From the IMG/VR virus record IMGVR_UViG_3300042691_043604, positions 1 through 43,070 of that record: DNA of 43,070 nt, one strand, 5' to 3'. The DNA comes from a virus. Position numbers and translations under genes: made by a program. This document shows positions 35,068 to 43,070 of this stretch, piece by piece. Position 1 is the first letter of the stretch. Each line of letters starts with the position of its first letter. The notes below the pieces were generated by a model. It was not told where the DNA came from. It searched no databases and saw nothing but the letters and a program-made list of their open reading frames with translations.

Positions 35068-36087
35068 ATGAGTAATCTATTTAAACGAGCAGCAGTCTGC
35101 ACAGATATACACTTTGGACTAAAAAGCAACAGTCAGACACACAATGAAGATTGCTTAAACTTCATAAAATGGTTTACAGCCAAAGCCAAAGAGGAAGGTT
35201 GTGAAACAGCTTTCTTTCTTGGTGACTGGCATAACAATCGTGCCAGTATCAATATTGTTACTCTTAACTATAGCCTTAGAGCTTTGGAGCATTTAAATGA
35301 CAATTTTGGCGCTGTTTATTTTATCCCTGGCAATCACGATCTTTATTATCGTGACCGACGTGATGTCCAAAGTGTTGAATGGGCACGGCACTTGCCTAAC
35401 ATTCATATATGTAACGATTGGTATCATAGCGGCGACGTGGTTATTGCTCCTTGGCTCGTTGGTGATGATTATAAGCGGATTCCTAAGCTGAGTGCCAAGT
35501 ACATGTTTGGACATTTTGAATTACCAACATTCTACATGAATGCAATGGTGCAGATGCCCGATCATGGCGATGTCAAGCGAGAAGACTTTACTGGCATTGA
35601 ACATGTATTCACCGGACACTTCCATAAAAGACAGACACAAAAGAATATTACATACATCGGTAACTGTTTCCCGCACAACTATGCAGACAATCACGACGAT
35701 GAACGTGGCATGATGGTGCTGGAGTGGGGCAACGATCCAGTGTACCATTCCTGGCCCGATCAACCCAGATATCGTGTGTATCAACTAAGCGATGTGCTTA
35801 CTAATACAGATAGACTATTGCACAAGGGCATGCATGTGCGTGTGAATCTTGATGTAGACATTAGTTACGAAGAAGCAACCTTTATTAAAGAAACATTTGT
35901 TAGTACCTACGACCTTAGAGAAATTACACTTATTCCTCAAAAAGTAACAAACGAAGATATTAACTACGATATTACAGGAAACATAATGTTTGAAAGTGTA
36001 GACACTATTGTTACCAATCAGCTTACAAATATACAAAGCGAACAGTACAATGCCAAATTGCTAATGGATATATATAAAAATTTATAA
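35068..36087 (+). CDS. gp47: Recombination endonuclease subunit gp47 (Mre11/SbcD-like)
   Basis: 339 aa, the T4 gp47 length. Calcineurin-like phosphoesterase motifs are all present: D13-x-H15, G52-D-W-H55, G88-N-H-D91, H149 in GHFE, and H184-x-H186 in GHFHKR. With gp46 it forms the Mre11-Rad50-type nuclease that resects double-strand ends for T4 recombination-dependent replication. In this genome the gp46 gene is separated from it by a radical SAM gene. Its stop overlaps the next ATG as TAATG. No good Shine-Dalgarno is seen in the 38-base gap after gp55, which holds nothing else I can identify. Confidence 0.95.
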   Translation: MSNLFKRAAVCTDIHFGLKSNSQTHNEDCLNFIKWFTAKAKEEGCETAFFLGDWHNNRASINIVTLNYSLRALEHLNDNFGAVYFIPGNHDLYYRDRRDVQSVEWARHLPNIHICNDWYHSGDVVIAPWLVGDDYKRIPKLSAKYMFGHFELPTFYMNAMVQMPDHGDVKREDFTGIEHVFTGHFHKRQTQKNITYIGNCFPHNYADNHDDERGMMVLEWGNDPVYHSWPDQPRYRVYQLSDVLTNTDRLLHKGMHVRVNLDVDISYEEATFIKETFVSTYDLREITLIPQKVTNEDINYDITGNIMFESVDTIVTNQLTNIQSEQYNAKLLMDIYKNL

Positions 36088-37625
36088 TGATTAATTTATC
36101 AAAACATTCAGAATATGGTGATCATTGGTTATATGATAGTTTGGAAGGTTTTAAACAAGAAGAAATATCAGCTAATTTTAAATTAAAGGTATTTTACACT
36201 TCAGATAATTTTAACAACAACGACTCAATTGGCTTAACGCTTTGGAAATTTTATGAATATATATCAATTATTGACTTTCCGTGTTTTTTTATTCATTTAT
36301 ATACCAACAAGTCAGATATAAGTAATGATCTAAAATTTTTAAAGAATACGTTCACTCCTAACGATGTAGACATTAACTTACATAGTATTAGCGGGTCTTT
36401 TAATAAAATATTTAAGAATAAAGATTCATTTTGTATTTTACCATGGATAAGTTTACATATTAACGCTCAGGGACTCGTAGGACCTTGCTGTCAATTTAAC
36501 GAACATTATCCTTTAGGAAATGTAAAAAATGATAATTTACTTGACATCGTTAACAGTGCCAAATTAAAAGAAGTTAGAAAACAAATGTTATCTCAGCAGA
36601 GGCCTAACATTTGTAGTAATTGTTGGGTACAGGAAGACAACAATGCTGTTTCTTTGCGTCAAACAAGTAATCAGGTGTTTAGTAAATACCTTCCTTTTAA
36701 AGAAAATACTAATACAGATGGTTCTATAGATAGTTTTAAATTAAAGTACATTGATTTTCGAGCATCTAATATATGTAACATGAAATGTAGAATGTGCGGA
36801 GGCAATTATAGTTCAAAAATAGCACAAGAAGATCTTATACTATATCCAAACATTACAATTAATAAAAATTTTATAGAAAATAAACTAAACAAACAATCAA
36901 TAAAAAATGTTCTTATCTTCATTGAAAACAACATTGACGAATTAGATACTATATATTTTGCTGGCGGCGAACCATTGATAATGTATGAACATTATAAAAT
37001 TTTAGATTTATTACTTGAACATAATAAACATGATTTAGACATTAGTTACAATTCAAATTTATCAACATTAAAATTTAAAAACTACAATTTATTAGATTAT
37101 TGGCAAAAGTTTACAAATATTACCCTACACGCAAGTATTGATTTGATAGGCGATCGGGCTTCTTATGTACGCTCGGGAGTAAATTATGATACCATTGAAA
37201 ACAATTACAACTTAATTAAACACTTAGTTGATTTTAAAATTGATAGCACTTTAACAATTTATAATGCATTTAATTTAATGGACTTACAACAGTATTGGAT
37301 AACAACATACAATATTTCTCCCACGAAATTTAACATAAGATTATCGATGCTGCCCCCGTATGTAATGTCATGCCAAGTATTACCTGATCATTTTAAACAA
37401 CAAGTCACAGAAAAAATAAAAAATCATATAAATTGGTTAGAACAAATAGTTGATAGTAATTCTCTTATACAAAGATGGCACGATGTGTTACAATTTTTAA
37501 ATGCTAAAGATCAAAGTCATTTACTTAAAGAATTTTTTAAATTAAATGACACAAAGGATGCGTATAGAAATGAAAAATTTACTGACATTTTTCCAGAATA
37601 TAAAGACTTAAAAAAATATGTTTAA
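36087..37625 (+). CDS. Radical SAM protein 1 with N-terminal twitch/SPASM-like region
   Basis: 512 aa. A SPASM/twitch-like iron-sulfur region precedes the core: FCILPWISLHINAQGLVGPC with C134-C135, then GNVKNDNLLDIVNSAKLKEV and C176-x-x-C179. The radical SAM cluster motif is C230-x3-C234-x2-C237 (NICNMKCRMCGG), followed by the SAM-contacting GGEP in IYFAGGEPL. This architecture (twitch domain first, then radical SAM) is known from a widespread family of unknown substrate. The first ~100 residues are unlike either domain. The gene overlaps gp47 by 1 base and gp46 by 8 bases. Five sampled 60-base rows average about 26% G+C against about 39% in three gp47 rows, hinting at a different origin. Substrate unknown. 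Confidence 0.85.
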   Translation: MINLSKHSEYGDHWLYDSLEGFKQEEISANFKLKVFYTSDNFNNNDSIGLTLWKFYEYISIIDFPCFFIHLYTNKSDISNDLKFLKNTFTPNDVDINLHSISGSFNKIFKNKDSFCILPWISLHINAQGLVGPCCQFNEHYPLGNVKNDNLLDIVNSAKLKEVRKQMLSQQRPNICSNCWVQEDNNAVSLRQTSNQVFSKYLPFKENTNTDGSIDSFKLKYIDFRASNICNMKCRMCGGNYSSKIAQEDLILYPNITINKNFIENKLNKQSIKNVLIFIENNIDELDTIYFAGGEPLIMYEHYKILDLLLEHNKHDLDISYNSNLSTLKFKNYNLLDYWQKFTNITLHASIDLIGDRASYVRSGVNYDTIENNYNLIKHLVDFKIDSTLTIYNAFNLMDLQQYWITTYNISPTKFNIRLSMLPPYVMSCQVLPDHFKQQVTEKIKNHINWLEQIVDSNSLIQRWHDVLQFLNAKDQSHLLKEFFKLNDTKDAYRNEKFTDIFPEYKDLKKYV

Positions 37626-39387
37626 GATTAAAACACTCGCAGTTAAAAATTTTATGAGCGTGGGCAATGCTACCCAGGCTGTTCAGTTTGATCGCAAGGA
37701 TCTTACTCTTGTATTGGGGCAAAATTTAGATCTTGGCGGAGATGACACGGGAGCAAGAAATGGAACTGGCAAAACAACCATTATCAATGCACTCAGCTAT
37801 GCGCTATATGGTTCAGCTTTAACCAACATTAAAAAAGATAATCTTATCAACAAAACAAATGGTAAGAACATGTTGGTTACCATTGAATTTGAAAAAGATG
37901 GTATTGATTACAAGATTGAACGCGGTCGTAAATCAAACACAATGGCTTTTTATGTAGGCGGACAAGAGCAGCAGATTACAGACGAAAGTCAAGGGGATAG
38001 TAGAGAAACACAAGCAGAGATTGAACGCATGCTGGGTATGAGCCACGACATGTTCAAACATATTGTGGCACTTAATACCTATACCGAGCCTTTCCTTGCA
38101 CTGAAAGCAAACGATCAAAGAGCTATCATTGAGCAGCTACTTGGTATCACTATGCTTAGTGAAAAAGCAGATTCTCTTAAGGAACAATTAAAAGCAACCA
38201 AAGATACCATAACACAAGAAGAATATCGTATTAAAGCAGTTACAGATGCTAACGCTCGAATACAAGAACAAATTGAAGCTACACGCCGTAGACAAACCAT
38301 GTGGCGTACAAAAAACACCAATGACTTGTTAGAACTTGAAAGAGCGTTGAGTGTCATTGGCGATTTGGATATTGATCAAGAACTACGTAATCATGATTTA
38401 CTCAATGAACACAATGAAAAAACAAATAAAATAAGAGAGATATCTCGTTGGCGAATAGCTTGTGAAACTGACCAAGTAAAACTATTAGTACAATTAGACA
38501 AATTAAAAGCAGAAATAGAAAAACTTAAAAAACACGAGTGCTATGCTTGCGGGCAAGCAATACATGATACCAAGCATGAACAGGTCTTAGAAGAAAAACG
38601 AAATACACTTAAAGAAACTTCTTTGCAGTATCTTGCTAATGACGAACAACTACACGCACACATTGAAGCTATTAATCTATTAGGCGAACCGGGATTGATA
38701 CCAAAAGTTTTTTACGACAATAAAGAAGATGCTATTAATCATAAAAATACTGTAGCAAATTTAAAACAACAACTAACAACAAAACAGAACGAGGTAGATC
38801 CGTATGCAGAACAGATTCAAGAAATGGAAACGCAGGCTGTTGAAGAAATTAATTATGACTTAATCAATGAGCTGTCTAATGTTCGCGAGCACCAAGAATT
38901 TTTATTAAAGTTATTAACCAACAAAGACAGTTTTATTCGCAAACGTATCATTGATCAAAATTTAAGTTATCTTAATGCAAGACTCAGCCAATATCTTGAT
39001 CGCATTGGGTTGCCGCATACTGTCAAGTTCCAAAATGATCTTACAGTGAGTATCGAAGAGTTGGGCCGTGAACTTGATTTTGATAATTTGAGTCGAGGAG
39101 AACGTAATAGGCTTATTTTAAGTTTATCATGGGCTTTTAGAGACGTTTGGGAAAGTTTATATCAACCAATCAATCTCTTGTTTATAGACGAAGTAATTGA
39201 TACTGGTATGGACAGTTCAGGTGTAGAAAACAGTTTGGCTATTCTAAAGAAAATGGCCAGAGAAGGTAATCGTAGCGTGTGGTTAGTCAGTCACAAAGAC
39301 GAACTGGCCGGTCGCGTGAACAACGTGCTAAGTGTTGTTAAAGAAAATGGATTTACCAGTTATAATACAGATGTTGATATAAAATAA
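37618..39387 (+). CDS. gp46: Recombination endonuclease subunit gp46 (Rad50/SbcC-like)
   Basis: 589 aa (T4 gp46 is 560). Walker A is GARNGTGKTT at about residues 45-54, the zinc hook is C308-Y-A-C311 (HECYACGQ) between two coiled-coil arms, the ABC signature is NLSRGERNR at about 490, Walker B is NLLFIDE at about 520, and the H-loop is LVSHKDEL. All are needed for an active ATPase, so the protein looks intact. It partners with gp47 in end resection. The ATG lies 8 bases inside the end of the radical SAM gene with no strong Shine-Dalgarno, so it probably depends on translational coupling. The stop overlaps the next ATG as TAATG. Confidence 0.95.
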   Translation: MFKIKTLAVKNFMSVGNATQAVQFDRKDLTLVLGQNLDLGGDDTGARNGTGKTTIINALSYALYGSALTNIKKDNLINKTNGKNMLVTIEFEKDGIDYKIERGRKSNTMAFYVGGQEQQITDESQGDSRETQAEIERMLGMSHDMFKHIVALNTYTEPFLALKANDQRAIIEQLLGITMLSEKADSLKEQLKATKDTITQEEYRIKAVTDANARIQEQIEATRRRQTMWRTKNTNDLLELERALSVIGDLDIDQELRNHDLLNEHNEKTNKIREISRWRIACETDQVKLLVQLDKLKAEIEKLKKHECYACGQAIHDTKHEQVLEEKRNTLKETSLQYLANDEQLHAHIEAINLLGEPGLIPKVFYDNKEDAINHKNTVANLKQQLTTKQNEVDPYAEQIQEMETQAVEEINYDLINELSNVREHQEFLLKLLTNKDSFIRKRIIDQNLSYLNARLSQYLDRIGLPHTVKFQNDLTVSIEELGRELDFDNLSRGERNRLILSLSWAFRDVWESLYQPINLLFIDEVIDTGMDSSGVENSLAILKKMAREGNRSVWLVSHKDELAGRVNNVLSVVKENGFTSYNTDVDIK

Positions 39388-40886
39388 TGTATGCAGTAAT
39401 ATTAACCGTTCCAAGAGTGGCAGCATTACGACCGGCAGCGGCTCCGGCAATTATCAAAAGCTTATTCACAAATTTAAATTTAGAAAGTAAAATACTTGAT
39501 ATAAATTTAGATTACTTTACAGATTTTAAAAACAGTATTGATACCAATTTGTTTGCACAAGTAGATGAATTCTTATTTGTAAAAAATAAAAATTTAAATA
39601 GCGAAGGTCAAGCAGTTCTTGACAGTTTTATTGTTAAATGGATAGACACAGTCATTTCTTATAAACCACAAAAATTATTCATTAGTGTGTTCAGCTGGCA
39701 AGCGCAAAAGTTTACAGAAGAATTTTTAAGAAATTTTAGACAAACTTGTGATATTGAAGTTATAATTGGGGGGCAAGGTTTAATTAGAGAAGAAAACGGA
39801 AGTTACAGTACCAGGCCAGAATTTGCTCATTACCTTAAAAAACAAGGCTTAATAGATCATTGGATACGTGGCGAAGCAGAAACTACCATACCCGAGATTG
39901 TCAAAGGCAACTACAACGTTGCAGGAGTTGACACAGATTTTTTGGCAGAACGCAGTGTAGTACAAGATCATACTTATATGGATTTTTCAGATTTTGATAT
40001 TTTAAAATATCAAAGTGGATATGAAACTGGTGTGTTACCCATGGAAACCAGCAGAGGTTGTGTTCGCCATTGTGTGTTTTGTGACATACCCACAATGGCC
40101 GGAGGTTTTAGATTCAAACGCGGAGACCGCTTGGCTGCAGAAATGATTCATTACTATGAAACTTATGGTGTGCGTAACTATTTTTTCCATGACGCTTTAT
40201 GCAACGGCAGTGTGAGAGATTTTAGACAATTTAATCAGGTACTTGTAGATTACTATGCAAAAAATAACTTGCCCGATCGTTATTTGACTTATAGCAGCCA
40301 TGCAATTGTACACAATAGACAAGCAATGAAACCTATAGATTTTGAGTTAATGGGTCGTGCAGGTGCCGAAACTCTTGTGATTGGCGTAGAGACAGGTAGT
40401 GATCGTGTACGCCAACATATGAAAAAAGGTTATGTTGGTGTTGATCTTGATTACAACATGCAACAGTATAGTGCAAACAAAATGCAGGTATACTTGTTGA
40501 TCATTGTGGGTTTTCCTACTGAAACTGATCAAGATTTCCAAGAAACCTTAGACATGTTAACCAAGTATCAACGATATGTGGCAGACGGGACCATAATTGG
40601 TGTAAATCTTGGTACCACATTGACTATTGAACAAGGTACAGAGATGTACAACAAACCTGATACTCTTAAAATTATTGGCATTGACAACAAACATCCGCAA
40701 GGTACTGAATGGATATGTCAAGACAATCCAGAATTAACCTACAAAAAACGTATCATGCGTAGGATACAGGCACAAGAACATGCTGTCAATTTGGGTTACA
40801 CTTTCTGGAAAGGTGACGATCAAATGAAAATCTTAATGGACAAATATCAAGAACGTTTATCTAAATTGGCCGGAGTAATTCATTGA
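39387..40886 (+). CDS. Radical SAM protein 2 with B12-binding-like N-terminus
   Basis: 499 aa. The N-terminal ~200 residues have alternating strands and helices with KLFISVFSWQAQ, VIIGGQGLI and WIRGEAETTIPEIV, as in the cobalamin-binding domain of BchE-type radical SAM enzymes; the cobalamin-ligating DxHxxG is not evident, so B12 binding is uncertain. The core has C225-x3-C229-x2-C232 (RGCVRHCVFC), then VIGVETGSDRVRQHMKKG and LLIIVGFPTETDQDF, standard for this class. It starts by TAATG overlap with gp46 and ends in a TTGA overlap with the next gene. It could carry out methylation, methylthiolation, cyclisation or another radical reaction; the substrate is not readable. Confidence 0.85.
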   Translation: MYAVILTVPRVAALRPAAAPAIIKSLFTNLNLESKILDINLDYFTDFKNSIDTNLFAQVDEFLFVKNKNLNSEGQAVLDSFIVKWIDTVISYKPQKLFISVFSWQAQKFTEEFLRNFRQTCDIEVIIGGQGLIREENGSYSTRPEFAHYLKKQGLIDHWIRGEAETTIPEIVKGNYNVAGVDTDFLAERSVVQDHTYMDFSDFDILKYQSGYETGVLPMETSRGCVRHCVFCDIPTMAGGFRFKRGDRLAAEMIHYYETYGVRNYFFHDALCNGSVRDFRQFNQVLVDYYAKNNLPDRYLTYSSHAIVHNRQAMKPIDFELMGRAGAETLVIGVETGSDRVRQHMKKGYVGVDLDYNMQQYSANKMQVYLLIIVGFPTETDQDFQETLDMLTKYQRYVADGTIIGVNLGTTLTIEQGTEMYNKPDTLKIIGIDNKHPQGTEWICQDNPELTYKKRIMRRIQAQEHAVNLGYTFWKGDDQMKILMDKYQERLSKLAGVIH

Positions 40887-41398
40887 AATTAGATATCAAT
40901 TTCGTGGTAGAAAGAAGATTGGGTGTACCACAAATAAAAATTATCATTGACGATTACATAACCTTATACAACGGCGACGCACTTGATAATTATGAATTTG
41001 ATATAGATTTAACCAATGGTGGTCATGATTTAAAAATTATTCATTACGATAAAAAACCCGAACATCATGTACATGATCCATATGGTAATATTGTTATAGA
41101 CCGGCATATTGAAATAAAACGTATTGCATTTGATCAAGTTGATTTAGAACAAGAATTATGGGACGGAAAATTTTACCCGGTATACATGCACCGAGCAGAC
41201 AATGAACCGTACTATATTTGTCCTAATTTATACCTTGGTCACAACGGTACCTGGAAGTACGAATTTGTTACTCCGATACTACCGTGGCTGATTGCCAGTA
41301 GAAATCAAGGGCCCAAGTTGGCTAATACGATTTTTCAAACCAACGCCAGCATACTTGAACAAGCCAAGAACTTTTTTAAAGATTTACCTGATGTTTGA
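40883..41398 (+). CDS. Small beta-rich protein, possible carbohydrate-binding module (TTG start)
   Basis: 171 aa. The start is TTG at 40883, overlapping the upstream TGA and preceded by GGAG with 7-base spacing; there is no ATG until far inside. The sequence VPQIKIIIDDYITLYNGDAL, FDIDLTNGGHDLKIIHYDKK and then NIVIDRHIEIKRIAFDQVDL looks like a jelly-roll with the G-x-H-x-L...D-R-x-[IV]-x-[IV] pattern of small calcium-dependent carbohydrate-binding modules (CBM36/60 style). That is a weak, by-eye resemblance. The C-terminal 60 residues (YICPNLYLGHNGTWKYEFVT and a helical tail) are unrecognised. No signal peptide. It lies between two radical SAM genes and probably acts with them. Confidence 0.65.
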   Translation: MKLDINFVVERRLGVPQIKIIIDDYITLYNGDALDNYEFDIDLTNGGHDLKIIHYDKKPEHHVHDPYGNIVIDRHIEIKRIAFDQVDLEQELWDGKFYPVYMHRADNEPYYICPNLYLGHNGTWKYEFVTPILPWLIASRNQGPKLANTIFQTNASILEQAKNFFKDLPDV

Positions 41399-42506
41399 TT
41401 ACAAAAAAATTAAAGAGTACCAATTAGAAATCACGACATACTGTAATGCTGCATGTCCGCAATGTCCTCGAAATATTCAGGGTGGTGCTATAAATCCTCA
41501 CATGCCACTATTACATCTAAGTAGAGAATCAATTGACGTCACTTTTGATGTTGATCTATGCAATCACGTAGAACGTATATTTTTTTGTGGTAGTTATGGC
41601 GATCCTATAATGCACCCGGATTTCTTAGACATTCTACAAGATTTTAGAAATAAAAATCCCACGTTGTGGTTATATATACACACCAACGGCGGGGTGCATG
41701 ATGAAGCTTATTGGCAAGAAATAGCCACAATAATGAATGGGTATGGCCAGATTGATTTTGGCTTCGACGGCTTAGAAGATACTTTACATCTGTACAGACG
41801 TAACGTAAAATATGCTGTTGCTATGCGTAATGCTCGTGCATTTATCAAAGCAGGAGGTAGAGCGCAATGGAATTACATTGTGTTTAAACACAACGAACAT
41901 CAGGTCGAACAGGCAAAATCATTAAGCCAAGACTACGGATTTTTTAATTTCTTGCCAAGAAGGACCGGACGTTTTTATGATCATACCAATGAGTGCGCCT
42001 ATCTAAATTGGCCTGTACATGATCGAGCCGGGCACACTGAATATGTATTAGAAGAACCTGTAAGCGAGCAATGGCGCAACCCAAGTGTACAAAGAATAGC
42101 AGTGATTAAAAAGATGCACGGCAGTTTTAAAGAATATCTAAAAACAACACCAATACGATGCGATGCACTATTAGGTAATAAAGTTGTAATCACAGCCGAA
42201 GGGTTGGTATTGCCTTGCAACTTTTTTGAACACAATCTGTATGATGCAAGATTTTACAGCTTCGCTCGACCTGGAGCCAATCAAGCAAGTTTTACTGCCA
42301 CTGGTAAAGTACAAGTTAAAGAATTTGTCGATCAATATAAAAATGAATTAGATATAAACAAAAAATATCTGTCAGACATTTTTAAAAGTCATTTTTGGCG
42401 CGACTTAGTTGACAGTTGGACAGATAATAATAGAATAATGGAATGTGCTATGACATGTGGCGAAAAGTTTACTAAAGTATGGGATCAAGGAGGATCTATT
42501 AGATGA
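41391..42506 (+). CDS. Radical SAM/SPASM-type protein 3
   Basis: 371 aa from ATG 41391. An upstream TTG at 41292 would extend it by 33 residues but run 107 bases into the previous gene; the ATG gives an 8-base overlap and starts with MFDYKKIKEYQLEITTYCN, the usual distance to the motif. The cluster motif is C18-x3-C22-x2-C25, followed by IFFCGSYGDPIMHPDFLDI, the strand-turn typical of MoaA/PqqE-like enzymes with GDP replacing GGEP. The C-terminal part has further cysteines (RCDALLGNK, LPCNFF, ECAMTCGEK) as in SPASM domains binding extra iron-sulfur clusters. SPASM enzymes often modify peptides or sugars; the substrate here is unknown. The stop overlaps the SDR start as ATGA. Confidence 0.85.
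   Translation: MFDYKKIKEYQLEITTYCNAACPQCPRNIQGGAINPHMPLLHLSRESIDVTFDVDLCNHVERIFFCGSYGDPIMHPDFLDILQDFRNKNPTLWLYIHTNGGVHDEAYWQEIATIMNGYGQIDFGFDGLEDTLHLYRRNVKYAVAMRNARAFIKAGGRAQWNYIVFKHNEHQVEQAKSLSQDYGFFNFLPRRTGRFYDHTNECAYLNWPVHDRAGHTEYVLEEPVSEQWRNPSVQRIAVIKKMHGSFKEYLKTTPIRCDALLGNKVVITAEGLVLPCNFFEHNLYDARFYSFARPGANQASFTATGKVQVKEFVDQYKNELDINKKYLSDIFKSHFWRDLVDSWTDNNRIMECAMTCGEKFTKVWDQGGSIR
42487..42493 (+). promoter_or_regulatory. Strong Shine-Dalgarno for the SDR gene
   Basis: AAGGAGG, a full-strength ribosome-binding sequence, lies 9 bases before ATG 42503, inside the end of the radical SAM 3 gene. The radical SAM genes upstream have weak or no visible sites. The SDR may therefore be translated more strongly than its neighbours. 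Confidence 0.7.
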
Positions 42507-43070
42507 AGATGTTAGTTACAGGTGGTAATAGAGGGCTTGGGCAGTTTTTATGTACTGCATTTGGCGCGGACAGTGTCAGTAGATCATCAGGATTTGATAT
42601 TACCAAAGATGTAGACCAAATTGCAAAGCAAAGTTTGAATTATGATATATTTGTAAACAATGCATTTGATGGTCCTCCTCAAGAATCTTGGGCTAATTTT
42701 GGACAGATACAAGTGCTCGAAGCAGTGTATGACGAATGGAAACAAGCTGGTAAATCAGGGTATATTTTTAATATAGGTAGTGTTGGGGAAAAAAATATTG
42801 TTGCCCGTGAGCCTGGATTTGAAACTTACCGAGTGGCCAAAGCAGCACTGTCACATGCAAGTAAACAATGCACGGCATCATTCAAAGCCAATCATGTACC
42901 ATTTAAAACTACCTTAATTACACTTGATCGCTTGGACACAGATCTTAGTCGTAGTAGAGCAACATGGACAGGAAATGGCATATTATTGGGAGATGTAGCC
43001 ACTTTTATCAAGTATGCCACTGGATTGGTAGCAAATACTTGTATTGAAGAAATAACATTTTATTGTAATT
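42503..43070 (+). CDS. Short-chain dehydrogenase/reductase (SDR), partial (3' end outside window)
   Basis: 189 residues from ATG 42503 to the window edge, translated by hand. It starts MKMLVTGGNRGLGQFL: the TGGNRGLG motif at 6-13 is the SDR NAD(P)-binding TGxxxGxG. NNA follows at 52-54, and the catalytic set is S93 (NIGSVGE), Y109 and K113 (YRVAK). All classical SDR features are present, so an active NAD(P)-dependent oxidoreductase is likely. The protein is compact, with NNA reached at residue 52 where classical SDRs usually have it near 85-90. The ATGA overlap and strong AAGGAGG tie it to radical SAM gene 3. It may act on a sugar, lipid or cofactor intermediate made by the neighbours; that is inference. 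Confidence 0.85.
   Translation, partial: MKMLVTGGNRGLGQFLCTAFGADSVSRSSGFDITKDVDQIAKQSLNYDIFVNNAFDGPPQESWANFGQIQVLEAVYDEWKQAGKSGYIFNIGSVGEKNIVAREPGFETYRVAKAALSHASKQCTASFKANHVPFKTTLITLDRLDTDLSRSRATWTGNGILLGDVATFIKYATGLVANTCIEEITFYCN

Noticed and set aside
41292-41390. Longer form of radical SAM protein 3 from TTG 41292
   Set aside because: It overlaps the preceding gene by 107 bases; the ATG at 41391 puts the CxxxCxxC motif at the usual distance from the start.
36087-42506. Assignment of the radical SAM genes to QueE (deazaguanine DNA modification), NrdG (ribonucleotide reductase activation) or viperin
   Set aside because: Lengths of 371-512 aa, additional twitch/SPASM or B12-like regions, and absence of FolE/QueD/QueC or NrdD neighbours do not fit any of these.
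1-43070. tRNA genes, insertion sequences, integrase or attachment sites
   Set aside because: Coding density is almost complete, gaps are under 70 bases, and no cloverleaf, transposase or integrase sequence was seen.

Overview
The window looks like a piece of a T4-like marine myovirus genome (Caudoviricetes, relatives of the T4-like cyanophages and pelagiphages), AT-rich and tightly packed. The assignment rests on recognisable T4-type genes: baseplate gp48-like, gp53, gp5, gp25 and gp6, the late sigma factor gp55, and the recombination nuclease pair gp47/gp46. I see no photosynthesis genes, tRNAs, integrase, insertion sequence or CRISPR array, and the host cannot be named from the sequence.

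Layout. Positions 1-34092 are one continuous minus-strand block of virion genes. Read in transcription order (right to left) it holds a tail-tube-cap/baseplate protein (gp48-like), gp53, a 1318-aa hub-like protein that starts with TTG, gp5 (OB fold plus beta-helix, no visible lysozyme domain), a 429-aa protein with a lysozyme-like segment, gp25, gp6, a 4730-aa giant virion protein, a 233-aa structural protein, then tail-fibre or adhesin proteins of 369 and 1107 aa, a 134-aa Cys/His protein, a 549-aa fibre with a peptidase-G2/chaperone-like C-terminus, and a partial structural protein cut by the left edge. Gaps are usually a few bases or overlaps. Three gaps contain 7-of-8 matches to the T4 late promoter box TATAAATA.

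Positions 34157-43070 are a plus-strand block: gp55, gp47, radical SAM enzyme 1 (between gp47 and gp46), gp46, radical SAM enzyme 2 (possible B12-binding-like N-terminus), a 171-aa beta-rich protein with a weak carbohydrate-binding-module look, radical SAM enzyme 3, and a short-chain dehydrogenase cut by the right edge. From gp47 onward every junction is an overlap of 1 to 8 bases, so the metabolic-looking genes are built into the recombination operon.

How it works together. The left block builds baseplate, tail tip and host-recognition fibres late in infection. The gp55 gene, divergently transcribed from a 64-base gap, should encode the factor that recognises the late boxes in front of those genes. 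gp46/gp47 process DNA ends for recombination-dependent replication. The most unusual part is the set of three different radical SAM enzymes with a beta-rich protein and an SDR; its substrate is unknown, and a small-molecule, glycan or peptide modification pathway is only an inference. Second in interest are the giant protein with two predicted beta-propellers and the 1107-aa glycine-rich adhesin with a Trp/Tyr-rich insert.
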